NCBI GenBank assembly: GCA_018894105.1
Contig: CM032128.1
Coordinates: 16,225,001-16,289,000, forward strand
Source: Jacaranda mimosifolia
Taxonomy: Eukaryota; Streptophyta; Magnoliopsida; Lamiales; Bignoniaceae
Direction: 5' to 3'
Length of the DNA stretch: 64,000 bases
Made by a program: the position numbers and the translations under genes. The first letter of the stretch is position 1. Each line of letters begins with the position of its first letter. Shown here piece after piece: positions 33,259 to 46,132 of this stretch. The notes below the pieces were generated by a model. The model had not been told where the DNA came from and did not search any database. It worked only from the letters and a program-made list of their open reading frames with translations.

Positions 33259-34700
33259 GTGCAGCGCCAACGTCTGCTGCTCACTGGGGCAAGCCTTAGG
33301 CGGGTTTCTTGCAGCAGATCATCTTTAGGTACTTGTGATGCTCACAAGTTGGTTTGTGCTCATAGAGGTTGTCCTCCTCGTGATGTCAAAATGTATGCCG
33401 ATTTTTCTCTTGAAGTGCAGTCGGTTAAGGCCGTAAGAAATTTTGAAGAATCTCTTATTGAGAGTGAAACCAACAAGTTGCTTTGATCATCTAGTTTTGA
33501 CTCCAAAGAGAATGGTTCTTCTGATGAAGAGTGTGAGGGTGTTCCTACTAAGGGTGATAATTACCCAAAAGCAATAGAAATTAGGTATTTACTCGAGTTG
33601 AATGATTTAGAAACTTTAAGACATATGATTTGTGATTATGATGAATTCAAGTTTATTCTTTTTTCTTCTCAAGACAACATGATGTCACCTCGTATAGGGT
33701 ACTTCACAATATTTAATAGTTACTTCACTTGCGGGTTTTCTCTTCTTCCTAGCCCTCTTTTGTTAAATATAGTATAAAGCTATAGTGTATTTTTAAGCTA
33801 GTTTGTGTTTAATTTCTTTGCATCCTTCATAGGGTTTAAACTGCGTTTGAGTGAGTTGGGCTTACCAATATTTTTATACTTTGTTTGGGGGTACGTAAGG
33901 TACTAAATAAATCTTTCTACAATTCATTCCCCAAGCCAAATAGCAAGTTTTGTGTGGGTTACCTTCGTCCAGAGTTCTTGGAAGGATATATTCTTCTTTG
34001 TTAGAGATAAGGTTGGGACATTCCTTGTAAGTAGAGTAGTTCTCCCTCTTTGATTCTTTTAGTCAAGTCTATCATGACCTTCGTGTGAAGTTTCCCAAAG
34101 TGGAGTTGTTTGATTTTTCTTCCAATGTTAATTACAAGTTTTTAGCTGGTTCATAGCATATTTTTTTTCCAACTCGTGGCTCTTGCTTTTCTTGTATACA
34201 TATTTATATTTTCCTACACATTATTTGTATATTGACTTGATCTTTCTTCCCTTTATCGAAAGGGAAGAAGATTGACTTTGATAGGATTCGTGCTCAGAGA
34301 GCAAAAGCAGGGATACTTGAGAAACATATTATGAGCAGCATTACTGAGAGATGCCATCGAGCAAGTGTTTCTTTAGCCCCCTGAGTCAGTGGTGGAGCAA
34401 GGCATGTGCCCTACCAGCTCCCGCAATGAGCACTTCTTCTACTGGTGATGAGATTGAGGCATTGCCTTCTAGTCTTGCTGGGAAGCATTCTCATAGGTCC
34501 ACTACTTCCCTATAGTCTACTTGTCCTTTTCATACTGGCAAGGGCAAAGGATTGCTCTGCTATGGTTTGTGGCGGAGCTGTTGGGTGGATTCCTGTTAGG
34601 ATATTGACAAGATTGCTTTTAGTTTTGATCACAAGGGGGATGGAGTTTGCGAGCATGATCAAAATCAATTGTAGCTATTCACTTCTTCCTAATTAATTGA
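33259..34700 (+). pseudogene. Retroelement gag-like protein remnant
   Basis: Frame 33259-33486 continues past one TGA (33484) to a TAA at about 33776. It contains ETLRHMICDYDEFKFILFSS followed by SPRIGYFTIFNSYFTCGFSL and PSPLL. This resembles the block PPPGYFxxYxxxLxxGLRFP of a protein common in plant retroelements (recalled, not searched). Later, near 33957, WVTFVQSSWKDIFFFVRDKV matches the W..F.....WK..FFFV block of the same family. A basic stretch KGKKIDFDRIRAQRAKAG follows at about 34261. Introns or gaps separate the parts and stops are present. Function is unknown; the family assignment is moderate. Confidence 0.5.
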
Positions 34701-34709
34701 GCTAGCTTC

Positions 34710-34990
34710 CACTACAAGAGAAAAGGTCTATTGTTACAATGTTTTTAACTACAGTTAAAGTACCATTCCAAAAGGTAGTTTTTACTACCAAAAATACTCC
34801 GTAGCCAAAGTGAAGTCAAAATGGCATCCTATATATTTTTGTTACGCCAAAACCATAGTAAAAAAACCATTTATTTACTACACTATAATTTTTGTAGTAA
34901 AAAAGCTATTTTTTCGTAGTAAAAGAATTTGGCTCAAATAAAACTTTTCAGAAGCCAAAACTTTTTCCCTACCAAAAATTTCACAATTTA
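34710..34990 (+). repeat. CACTA left terminus and subterminal repeats
   Basis: Terminal CACTACAAGAG with at least five short repeats of the forms TTTTTACTAC, TAGTAAAAAA and GTAGTAAAA in both orientations. In En/Spm such clusters bind the TNPA product and are needed for excision; that role is inferred here. Confidence 0.75.
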
Positions 34991-36829
34991 TACTTTCTAA
35001 AAAATTTAACTATTTTTTTCTTCATTATTTTTATTTTCTCGTTTCTTCACATTTTTAATGAAATTGAACAAATTAGTACTTTCTCTTCATTTCCATTCTT
35101 CATTCTCTCTCACCGTGAACCCTTTCCTCTCTAGCTTCTTTTTTGCTTCAACGAAATCCCCTCATTTTCTCAAGTTTTTCTTCTTCTTTGGCCTCTAATT
35201 TGTCCCACAATCCACCCACCGACCTCTTTCCTCTTATAATCAGCCAAAAATCAAAGATTTTTTAAGAGTTAAAAAGTAGATATGGGTTAACTTCAAGAGA
35301 CTACATGGGCTGAGATTATCCAAGGTGGGTACCAATATTTTTTAAGTTGTTTTTAAAATTTTGAGATTCTTTGATAAAGTGGGTTTCTAGTTTGATAATG
35401 GTTTTTGTTTTATAGTTTTTTAGGTATTTTAATCGATGTATATTAGTGTTTCGGGTCTTCTAGAACTTAATATTGCATCTCATGTATGCTCCCATGGTTG
35501 CTCATTTCATCTTTAAAAACATGGTTTCATAAATTTTCTAGATTTTCTGTGGAAATTAAATTTCTATTTTAAGTTACGGAGTGGGGTGGTGGATGAATTG
35601 ATAGTTTTGGTGTTTGATTGTGTAAGGAACTAGTGAAGTTGTATTCAGAAAAAAGGGTATTATGGGTTCTGTATATAGCTATGTTTCGGCATGTTGGTCC
35701 TTTGGCTTTTTTGTCAAATAGTATTATGCTGCTCATTCTCGATTTTTTTTTCTTGAGTTTTCCTTTTGGATTGCAATCTTGAATTTATGACAGCTTCTGG
35801 TTTTTCTTTTCATAGTTTTCTAACTTTTTAGTCTAAAAACAAACTATTGGCAAATGCTGTATAAGTGATATAAAGTGGTGGTAATCTTTTCCAAAGTTAG
35901 TTAAAAAAAATTGCATCAAATAATTAGAAAAAAATTAAAATAAATATAGTTATACTTATTTTTCACTTATTCACTAAAATATTTCTTGAAACACATTAAA
36001 AACCACTTGAAATCATTTTCCTTCACTACTGAAAGATAAACTTACAAAATATTAGAATAAATTACTTACAATAATAATATTAATTTATTGTTATATTAGT
36101 ATTGTCACACTTACAAATATGTTATATTTTTATTGCATGACTACCTATTTAACTTAATTAATTTATAATACACTAATGTTGCATCAAATAATTAGAAAAA
36201 AGTATTAAAATAAATATAGTTATACTTACTTTTCACTTATTCACTAAAATATTTCTTGAAACACATTAGAAACCACTTGAAATCATTTTCCTTCACTACT
36301 GAAACATAAATTTACAAAATATTATAATAAATTACTTACAATAATAATATTAATTTATTGTTATATTAATATTGTCACACTTACAAATATGTCATATTTT
36401 TATTACATGACTACCTATTTAACTTAATTAATTTATAATACACTAATGTGCTTAATGAAGCCAAAAATACTTTTCTGAAAGAAAAAAGGTCTTTTCATCT
36501 TAATTAAGTATAATATCAAAGAGTAAAATCAATATCAAATTATTTGACTCAATTTGCTACCATCCTATCAAAATCGACCAACATAAAAAGTAACATCTTT
36601 TTAAGTTTACATTAGATAAGTAATATAATAAGAATCTCTAAATTACAAGTATTATATACTTCAAAGTCACCAATATAATTCTTTTCGAACCTCTAACATT
36701 GTTTCAGGTATATCTCTTATAACCAGTTCTTATACTTTTATGTTTAAGCTTTCCAAATCATTCTTTATTAATATTATTTGAATGAATGTTTGATTGTAAT
36801 AGCTTACAAAAAGAAAAAGAACTTTCAAA
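34991..36829. other. CACTA 5' region before the transposase; possible untranslated exon
   Basis: A pyrimidine-rich stretch at 35080-35330 looks like a plant 5' leader and runs into CCAAG|GTGGGT near 35321, a possible donor. The rest is AT-rich and holds the 268-bp tandem duplication. No coding frame. Confidence 0.4.
35911..36447. repeat. Tandem duplication, two copies of about 268 bp
   Basis: TTGCATCAAATAATTAGAAA starts at 35911 and again at 36179, and the two following stretches match almost base for base to CACTAATGT near 36178 and 36449. Only a few substitutions separate the copies, so the duplication is younger than most lesions in the element. Confidence 0.9.
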
Positions 36830-39800
36830 ATGGATAAAAGTTGGATAGATTTATCTAATCGTCTATCTAATGATTATGTCCATGGAGTTGCTAAATTCTT
36901 AGAATTTGCATTGTTGGGTAAGCAAGTTAGTTCCCGAATCTATTGTCCATGTAGAAAATGTCAAAATCGTTTTAGCAAGGTTCGTGAAGATGTGATGTTA
37001 CATTGCCTTCGAGATGGTTTTGATCCTACATATAAGAATTGGACTTGTCATTGGGAAATGTATGTTCCATTTCATAGAAATGAGAACATTAGATATAACC
37101 ATTCAAGTTTAGGCGATGACATGTCTGGTATGCTACATGATGCAATGGGAATTCTAGATAAAGATGTAAATATAGATAGTGACCAACAATCTAGCTTTAA
37201 TAATGAAAATAGTGCTGATCCAAAAATAGAAAGGTTCCTTAAATTATTGCGAGATACTGAGACTGAGTTGTTCCCAAGATGTAGAAAGCAAACAAAATTA
37301 TCTTTTATTGCATATAAAAGTGCTTTGTCATTAGTCTAATAACTCAGTGGATCTACTATTTCAGTTGTTGAAAGACTCTTTCCCTGATGATGTAAATTTA
37401 CCTGCAAACTATTATGAAGCCAACAAAATTACAGCTGAACTTGGCTTCACTTGTAAGATCATTGACGTATGTTCTAATAATTGCTTGTTGTTCAGAGGTG
37501 AAGAAGTGAAATTCAATAAATGTGAAATTTGTGGTAAACCTAGATATAAGGATGAGGCCAAAAAAATAGCAACAAAGCAAATGAGGTACTTCCCCTTGAA
37601 GCCTAGATTACAGAAACTGTTCATGTCATCGAAGACTGCTTCCCTTAAGAGATGGCATGCTTAGGAATGGGTAGATGATGGAATACTTAGGCATCCTGCT
37701 GATAGCCAAGCATGGAAAATTTTTGATATGAGAAATCTAATATTTGCCAATGACATTCGCAATGTTGGACTTGGCTTAGCAATAGATGGATTCAACCTAT
37801 TTGGAACAATGAATGTCAGTACTAGTATTTGGCCAGTTGTGCTTATGACATATAATTTACCTGCTTGGCTTTGCATGAAGCAACCTTTATTTATATCACC
37901 TGTTATCATTGATGGCCCTAAAGGGTTGGGAAATAAAATTGACGTGTTTTTGCAGCCTTTGATTGATGAATTAAAGGAGTTATGGGATACTGGAGTACCG
38001 ACTTATGATGCCTCAACTAATCAAGTGTTCCAATTACATGCTGCATTATTATGGACAATTAGTGATTTTTTAGGTTACGGTAACATATCAGGTTGGAGTA
38101 CAAAAGGTACTTTTGCTTGCCCTAATTGCGGTAAAGAGACTAGATCCAAATATTTGAAGAATGGGCACAAGTTTTGTTATTGTGGTCATCATCATTTCTT
38201 GCCTGTTGGGCATAGACTATGTAGGGATAGAGTATCATTTGATGGGACAATGGAACTAGGTCAGAAGCCCATTCCACTTTTAGAGATAGAGTTGCTACAA
38301 TAATTTGAGAATGTAGCTACTGAATACAAAAAAGAGGATTTAAAAATGAGATGGATGGAAAAAAATGACAAGCATTTAGCAAGAAAAAAAAATCTGATGA
38401 AAGCACAGAAGTTATTTGGAAGAAGAGAAGTATCTTCTTTGAGTTGCCATATTGGGCTGGTAATCTTGTTCAGCAAAATCTTGACGTGATGCATATTGAA
38501 AAGAACATGTGTGACAATATACTCTTTACATTGCTAGGTGTTAAAGGTAAAACAAAGGACAACCTCAATGCTAGGAAGGATATCCAACTTTTGAGAATAA
38601 GGAGTTCTTTAGACCCAGTTACAAGGCCTTCTAGAGGTTTTTATTTGCCTCTCCCTTCATTTACAATGATTAGTAATGAGAAAAATATATTTTGTGGTGT
38701 TCTGAAGAGTTTAAGACCTCCTGATGGATATGCATCCAATATATCTCGCCATGTACAATTAGAGAAACAGACTCTATGAGGTTTAAAGAGCCATGATAAT
38801 CATATTCTCATGCAAAAGCTACTTCCAATTGCTGCACGTAGAGCATTACCTAAGAATGTTGTTGATGCCTTAATAGAATTAAGAAACTTCTTTAGGATAA
38901 TATGCTCTAAGAAGAACACTAAACTTGATTTAGAGAAAATTCAAGATCGAATTGCCCTCACACTTTATCACCTTGAGAGAAATTTTCCTCTGGCCTTCTT
39001 TGATATAATGGAGCACTTGCCGATACATTTGGCAGAAGAGGCAATATTGGCTGGACCAGTTCAATTTCGATAGATGTATCCTATTGAGAGGTAAGATTTA
39101 GTGTGTAATTCGCCATTACTTGTCATGAGTAATAACACTTCAATGATTCTTCTCTCTCTTAATATATCTTAATTGATTTAGGTATCTATGTACCCTTAAG
39201 AAGTACGTGCGCAATCGAGCACATCCTGAAAGATCAATTTCACAAGGGTATCTAAAGAAAGAATGCATGAATTTTTGTGCTAGATACCTTAATGATGTGG
39301 AAACTAAGGAGAATAGGCTACCTTGCAACTATAATGGAGATAATCACTTAGGTCAGGGTTTATATGTAGGGAAATGGTGTATCATTGACAAGGATACATT
39401 AAGTAAAATTCATTGCTATGTGCTGGCAAATATTGATACAGTAGCACCATATCATGAGTAAGTAATCTGAAATAGTCAAACTATTATAAGTATTTTAATC
39501 CTTAAAACTTTAAAAATATCTTATGAAAAAAATGCTGAATGTATCAAGCAACTATTAGAAGGGAAAAGCCTTGAGCAACTCCTAGAGAAATCTAGCTTAT
39601 CCATGGTCAAACTTTCCATGTGTGGTTTAAAATCTATGTAAGTATATTAAATTATTAGTATTAGTTAACTAAAGTTATTTTTTATGTCAATATATGACTG
39701 TTTGTAACAAATATAGGTACAAAGTTTGCGAGAAGCATCTGAATTACCACTTTCCAAAGAAATAATTGCTCTAGCTGATGGCCCAATTCAACATGCAAAG

Positions 39801-40420
39801 AGATACAATGCATGCATTGTCGGAGAATATAGATACCGTGTGAAAAGCAAAGATGTGAATAAGAAGACTCAGTATAGTGGGATTGTAGTCAATGCAGATA
39901 CATTAAGCTTTCTTAGCGTGAAAGACTTGAATCCTCATTATGAGAATGTCTCTTCCTATGGAGTTTTAATTGATATAATTGAGGTTCAATATACCAAAGA
40001 TACTCGGTTCTTAATGTTTAGATGTGATTGGATTGACAACGATAAGGGACTTAAACAAGATGAGTTCAAGTTTACACTTGTGAACTTTAATCATCTTATG
40101 TATAACAAGAATTTGCCTACTAGTGAGCCTTTTGTTTTAGCAAGTCAAGCTCAACAGGTTTGGTATATCGCTGATCCTTTAGAACCAAACTGGAATGTGG
40201 TGGTGACTATGTCAAGAAGAGATAATTATGATGTTTATTCAATAGTTGAGGCTGAACTACATGGCAAGCTACACTTAGATGATCGCATTCCTAATCGAAA
40301 TGATGATGTTCATAGGGTGAGGGAAGGAGTAGAATAAATCATTGTTGATGAGACAATTACAGCTACAGATAATGTTGAAGCAAAAACTCATGCTGACATG
40401 GAAGAAGACTTTGATAATTA
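36830..40420 (+). pseudogene. TNP2-like CACTA transposase, decayed
   Basis: The start ATG at 36830 opens a transposase-associated domain (MDKSWIDLSNRL, IYCPCRKCQNRF, 36830-37100). The Transposase_21 core covers 37347-38300 (CSNNCLLFRGEE, MRYFPLKPRLQKLFMS, GDGFNLFG-like GFNLFGTMN, PWLCMK-like AWLCMK, ISGWSTKGTFACPNC). NLDVMHIEKNMCDNIL lies near 38465. A DUF4218 block spans 38810-39461, with a GT-AG intron at 39093-39181. A DUF4216 block spans 39726-40337. Further introns probably lie at 39458-39540 and 39639-39717. Lesions: a short deletion with frame change near 37335, stops at 37662, 38301, 38779 and 39071, and an indel in an A-run at 38384-38392. It would bind the terminal repeats and cut; this copy cannot. 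Confidence 0.92.
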
Positions 40421-40674
40421 AATTTCTGTAATTGATACTTTTTCTTTCAAAAGAATTACTTCACAATACTTCATATATGAACATTATAAAACACACTAGT
40501 GTTTCAGTATGATATTATATCCAATATATTAGGATATTACTTTTTGGTTTTTTGTTATTTGCATGAGCATTATTAAAAGAAGTATTATAGTTAGCCATTA
40601 AATACTAGTATACAAAAGTTTCCATCATGTTTGTTATTCTAATAATAGAAATCTTTGTTTTTACAAGTACAGGC

Positions 40675-43600
40675 ATGGGTAAAGGAACGAAGAGGAATGG
40701 TAGCATAATGGGAGAGATAATTCAAGCAAGGAAGAAAGAGAATAGCTTGAAGGAAAAGATTGTGTCTAAAAATGTGTCTTCTTCACCAGTACACTCTCCA
40801 AGTAGACTACAAACTCATTCCCAACAACATGTTCCCAATCGACTACAAGTGAATCCTATTTCTAGTAGGATGCAAGCATCTTCTCAAGAACTAAACAAAG
40901 ATCAAGTGATTTTACAATCAGGAAACCAAGCCTCCTCGAGTAAAGGTGCAACGTTCTTCAATTTTTCTTGTTGTCAAGAAGGAGAAAATTCAAGTCTAAA
41001 CTTATTTTGAACATTTGATTAATTATATATATTCCTTGAATGAAAATCAGCTTTGGAACAAAGTGAACTAATTTTTGAAAGATAAATTCTTGGATCAGTT
41101 GCATGAACTAAACTTATTTAGAAATAATATTTAGAACTGATTCAGAATAAGTTTTGTGAATTAGTTGCTGAAACTAATTCAGAATCAGTTTCAGCAACTG
41201 ATTCACAGTCATTTTCAGCAACTGATTCACAGTCATTTTCAGCAACTGATTCACAGTTATTTTCAGACTGATTCAGAAAATAAATCGATTTTGAATTAGT
41301 TTCTGCAATTGATTAACAATCAGTTCTAGAACTGATTCTGAATCAGTTCCAAAAATTGATTTAATTAGTTTTAACTACTGATTTTGACCTAATTTTGGAT
41401 CTGAATTTGGAAATGATTTTGAATCAAGTTTAGAATAGATCTTGTGTTCCAACATTTCAATAAGTTTTGCATCAAGTTTCTTTATTCATAACTCTCGATC
41501 ATATATTATTTTTGCTCGATTATTAGTAGGATCATGTACAATAGATTCAACTCTAAACAAATCCCTTACCATTAAAAAAGGAAGAGGTCATGCACAATTT
41601 CCAAAAGGTTGGGGTACTAGGAAGAAATTTGAAGTCACATTGGATAGACATGTAAGAGTGGTTGGACCTTATGTGAATCAGTATAAGACAAGATTGGGTT
41701 GTTTAGCTCTCATAGGGGTTAAACTACCTTTGAACTATGCTGAATTCCATGATATACCACAATATATGATAGATATGGCTTGGGAGGAGGTTGAGGTCAG
41801 ATAAATTGTTACTTCTTGTTTACTCTCTTACTATTAAGTCTCACTTTATGTCATACGATATTCTACAACTTTTCATTCTCTTCTGATATTTGGTTAAAAA
41901 TTATGATTTAGTATAATACCACTCTCCCTCCTGAAGCTAAGGATGTAGTGTTGTCTGATCTTAATGAAATATGGAGGAAATGGAAGCATCAGATCAAAAC
42001 AAAGTACTTTCTACCAACAAAGATGATGAAGAATATCTCTCACTTTTACCAACTGAACGCATAGAACTAGATCAATGACTGGAATTGGTGAAATATTGGA
42101 AAGATGACCATGTACAGGTTATTATCATTTATATTATATGCATCTTTGTACATTGAACATGCAACTTTTTCATAGAGAATATTTACTTTTCCATATTGAT
42201 CATAGAAAATTGCTGAAAAGAATGCAATAGATGTTGGAAACAAGTAATGTCTTCATAGGAAAAGGAGGACCTCTTTTGCTATTTTCGAACAAGAGGTATG
42301 ATTTACTTTTGATAACTTCTTATATATTTACAAATGCGTATAATTTTGTGCCATCACTCAACCAATTTTCATGTTTAATATGTGTGATACTGATTGATTA
42401 AAACAAGCATATCACCATGTCCATATAAAGCACAATATCTCAACATATTCTATGCACTTAACTTTCAATATAAAGCATTCATAAATAGAAATAAAGGAAT
42501 TAGTTGACACATATAAATAGATAAACTAGTCAGCAACATTTTTCATGGCTTGGCTATGCTCTAATCCTTGCTTATGTTTCAGATGATGATGAAAGGGTTA
42601 GATCCTACCAGACTTGATGTTTAGATGGAGTCTAGATCTCATGGAAAAGATATTGAGGATGACTATAACACAATAGATTTGCATGTAAGTTGAATTAGCT
42701 AGAAATTTTCATTGAATCTACATGTTTTCTTGGTGTTATATAACTAAGTATAATATTCTCATTGAGATTAAATACTTATTTGCATATTATATTGTTAGTT
42801 TGTACCAACAACTATTGGCTACCTAATTGTTTACTAATGCAAAAATGTTATTCACAGAAACATTTCACTCAAGAACTTTCTAAAGTGCCCAAGTCAGAAA
42901 TAACAAAAGATTTTAAGGAACAAATCTTCAAAAAAGCCATGGGGGAGGATAATCATGGCCATGTGAAATGTTTAGGAAGAAAACACAAATGAACTGCATT
43001 CTTTGTTGGTGCATCATCAAGCTTCCAACATCAAGCTTCCAACATCAAAAAAGCTTAAGGATGGATTGGTGGAGGAAAGAGAAAAGATGCAACAAGTGAA
43101 AGAGGACTTTATTCATGACAAAGAACAATTTCTTTTGGAAAAAGAGAAGATAAATCATCTAACTATGAAGTTGGAACTTTTGATAAGTCAATTTCCTTCA
43201 ATATCTTCTAGCATATCACATAATGCTCAAGTAAGTAGTGAAAATTTTACGTATCAATAACCTAAAATTTCTAGAGTTTTAATATAATATCAATTTGTAT
43301 ATAGGTTTCAGATGCATCAAGCTTGCATGGACAATTTTTGAATAGATTAAGAGATGTTCCATTTCGTCAAGAAAAACAGGTATTGAATCTACCTCCTTTC
43401 ATTTTTGTTGTAAAACACACACTAACATGACTTTAAATAATTATAGACAACTTCATGTGCTAAAAATTGTAGACTCTCAAGTTAGTGAAATGGAAATATG
43501 TGTGATATTCATTTTTCTTGTAATTGCATTAGAAATCGCCTATGTTATACAAATTAATTTGTATTTTTGACCAATCTTTATACATTCTTGGTACACATAA

Positions 43601-44330
43601 TTTAAGTTCTTTGAATTCTACTTTGGGGATGTTAGAACTACAATATGTTGTGATGAACTTCTATCTTAAATTTTTTAAAATTTAATTATTGGTTATAATT
43701 TGTAGATGCAAAATATTGGTGAAAGATTTAAGAAACAAAAAAGTGTGGAAGATTATTATTATGTGGCTATTAAGTTATGTATCATTCATTCCAAAATATT
43801 GTTATTATTATTTCAAAGTTTGTGCAAAATTTTTTGGTGTTCTAATGCAATGATTAAAATAATTCAAAAGTTAACTAATCTATATATGCAGATTAGGACT
43901 CAAGTACACTTATTTTGCTATGGAATACCAAAAAAACTTGTTGCAGAAGGTATTGGTGTTGCTATGGTTAACGAAGAAGAGAGAGTTGGACCTGAATTTG
44001 TGAAGGTGTATATTGAAAAGGCAGTGGTACCGAATGAAAAGCTATTTAGACATCATGAAGGCGCTAGGACCATTGGAGAAGTAGTTCACAAATGTATTGA
44101 ATGGGAGTATGTGAATGTATGTAAAAATTTGATATTTCTTTACATTCGAACATTAAAAGTGTTAGTTTTATTCTTCAAAAATACTTCAAATTTTATCTAT
44201 TTACTATATTTTTGGTTGTGTTACAGGTTATGGAGATTTAGGTGATATGGCAACATAACTTCATTTGGATGCTTTCACAAGATACTATTTGGCTTATGTT
44301 GATGAGGTTTTGCAAGAACTGACTTTTTGG
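40675..44330 (+). pseudogene. Second CACTA gene, TNPA/Transposase_24-like, decayed
   Basis: The start is taken at ATG 40675 (MGKGTKRNGSIMGEIIQ), three bases after a TACAG acceptor-like site. A basic, Ser/Gln-rich N-terminal part (to about 40980) follows. Then GRGHAQFPKGWGTRKKFEV and MAWEEVE (41570-41800), RKWKHQIKTKYFLP (about 41980) and a coiled-coil-like stretch with heptads at 43040-43200 (EEREKMQQVKEDF). The C-terminal block is VGPEFVKVYIEKAVVPNEKL near 43985-44110, which matches the end of CACTA second ORFs as I recall them. Several GT-AG introns are likely, for example 44118-44226. Frame changes and stops are present. The TNPA group binds subterminal repeats and assists excision. Confidence 0.7.
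41191..41275. repeat. 24-bp minisatellite
   Basis: TCAGCAACTGATTCACAGTC starts at 41191, 41215 and 41239 with a partial fourth unit from 41263, an exact 24-bp period. The surrounding 41100-41420 holds many further GATTCAG/CTGAATC motifs in both orientations. One frame reads SATDSQSF per unit. Confidence 0.9.
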
Positions 44331-44441
44331 ATGTTAAACTTATTTTGTTGTAGTGGGAAACTTATTACTTGGTATTAGTTTTGTATGTATTGAATTTTAT
44401 GAGGAAGAAACTGCCGAGGTAGTTAAGCTCAGAAACTTAGG

Positions 44442-44597
44442 GAGCACAAGCACTTGAAGGCAAAGTATGTGAAAGAAGTAAAGAGCAAAGATAAATTTAT
44501 AAGTTCTAAAGCTGGGAGGACCTTCATCAATGCTACTAGCAAGGGAGCTATCAAAGTATTTAAAGGTTTTGATGAGTTTTTGAGGTGGTCAAAGTAG
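44442..44597 (+). pseudogene. Unrecognised 51-codon coding-like stretch
   Basis: Read from GAG 44442 to TAG 44595 it gives a basic peptide containing KAKYVKEVKSKDKF, SSKAGRTFINATSKGA and IKVFKGFDEFLRWSK. The amino-acid mix is unlike AT-rich noise, and the frame has no ATG of its own. The next in-frame stop upstream is at 44424. It lies just after the second CACTA gene and may be part of it or of another element. I do not recognise it. Confidence 0.3.
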
Positions 44598-45788
44598 AGA
44601 CAATGGTGATTTAAGAGCAAACAATTAAAAGTTACTACATTTTGAGTGAGCCAAAGTGATAAATTGAAGAGGATTTATTGATGTTTGATAGTTCCAACCA
44701 ATATTTCTATTAGGGAGTTTGAGAAGGCCTTGATAATGGAGCAAAGGTTACAATAGAGGAGCCAACAGAAGCAGCTCTGCAGCATGATAACATATAGGTA
44801 GGATAATAGTAGCGAGTAGTATTCATATTTAGAAAGTTGTTTAGATGTTATATTTAGAAAGTTGTTTAGTACTTTCTTTTTTGGATTGATGTTTACTTTT
44901 GGCAGCTAAGTGTCGGATGACACCTTTGTGTTTTATTTGATTTTAATAAAATTTTGTCTTTTTAATTTACTTTGTGTTTATGCAAACATATAGTTAATTA
45001 TATGACTTGATGTATATTTGCGCTTCAAGAGTTGAGGAATGAAAGATATGAAGACATCATCATAAGTGTTAGAAAAAAATATGTTATGACTACTCACACG
45101 AGGCTTTTGACTAGGGCACCCATGCAAGGCAAAAGGTTTGGGTGCTCATAGGGCGAAGGCACCATGCTGGGATGCCCATTGCTGAGTTGTTCGGGGGCCT
45201 ACTGGGCACTTGGCAGTAGGACAACTATGGGCGCCTGATTGGGGCACCCTACAAGTTCCCTCTTGCTAAGGTATCCCGAAACCTACTAGGCGCTCACTAG
45301 GTCATCCAACACTATGGAACCCGACTGGGGCGCCCTTTTATTGAGGCACATTTAGGGAGGTTTTCTTCTACCCTTTCTTTCTTTTTTTTTTTTGTTTTAT
45401 CTTGCTCTTTTTTGCATTATTTTCTATTAGCTTTGATGATGGTGCAATGCCTTCAATGGTCACTCAAGGGCTTAGAGAATTTTAGGTGATAAAGTACAGT
45501 AGGCACCTTGGCGCGTTAACAAAGTTGGAGCGACTGTTTGTATAGAATTGTGAAGCTATCTTAGGTTAGCATGGAGCAAGATTACACATGTGTCTTTTGC
45601 ATTTTTCACAATGAGGGTATGACAGCATGCAGAGTCATTGAACTTAGAGATTTTCCTCAGAATATTTGTAAAGTGATGAGATGTTCCCATCTTCTACTTT
45701 GTGACGATTTAAGGTGGGCTTCCTTTGCTAGATGATATAAGTGCCTTTGAGGATGTTCTTTAGTGAGTATCCCTAGAATCCAATAGTG
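44598..45788. other. No gene seen; polyadenylation-like and GC-rich parts
   Basis: AATAAAATTTTG near 44947 could be a polyadenylation signal for the CACTA second gene. About 45100-45350 is GC-richer with repeated GGGCACC/GGGGCGCC-like pieces. No frame or element end is recognised. Confidence 0.4.
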
Positions 45789-46132
45789 TGTTGGGATATT
45801 GCGCAATGAGATAATATTGATTAAATAATACTATATAAATGGTCTTCTTCATCTTATACGTTCTATGATATTATTCACATGCATGTTTGAAACTCTTAAA
45901 TCATATATAAGATTATAGGGCTTGGTCACACATATGAAGGTGATCATGAAACTAGTTTCTATGGTCATAATTTTAAATATTCCAAGTCATAGTATCTTAG
46001 AGATAGGAAATCTAAGATCCAAATAAACTTGAACTAGCAATGCATACTCCAAGAATTGGATATTGTCCCATTTCATGGGAAATTTGTGTACGAGTCATAG
46101 ATGCACATTAGTAGGTGCTTGTTATATAATAA

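Larger units (their letters stand above)
34710..44600 (+). mobile_element. CACTA (En/Spm) transposon, right end not found
   Basis: The left terminus is CACTACAAGAGAAAAGG, followed by about 280 bp rich in TTTTTACTAC/GTAGTAAAA subterminal motifs. Inside are a TNP2-like transposase (36830-40420) and a second gene of TNPA/Transposase_24 type (40675-44330), the usual two-gene plan. No matching CTCTTGTAGTG terminus with a TTC target duplication is found downstream. The right boundary given here is therefore only an estimate, and the element may be truncated. Confidence 0.8.

Noticed and set aside
33259..33486. 75-codon frame as an independent small gene
   Set aside because: It continues across one stop into the gag-like block and is better read as part of that decayed retroelement protein.
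44341..44353. TTTTGTTGTAGTG as the right terminus of the CACTA transposon
   Set aside because: It shares only TTGTAGTG with the left terminus, has no matching TTC target duplication and leaves no subterminal repeat region after the last exon.
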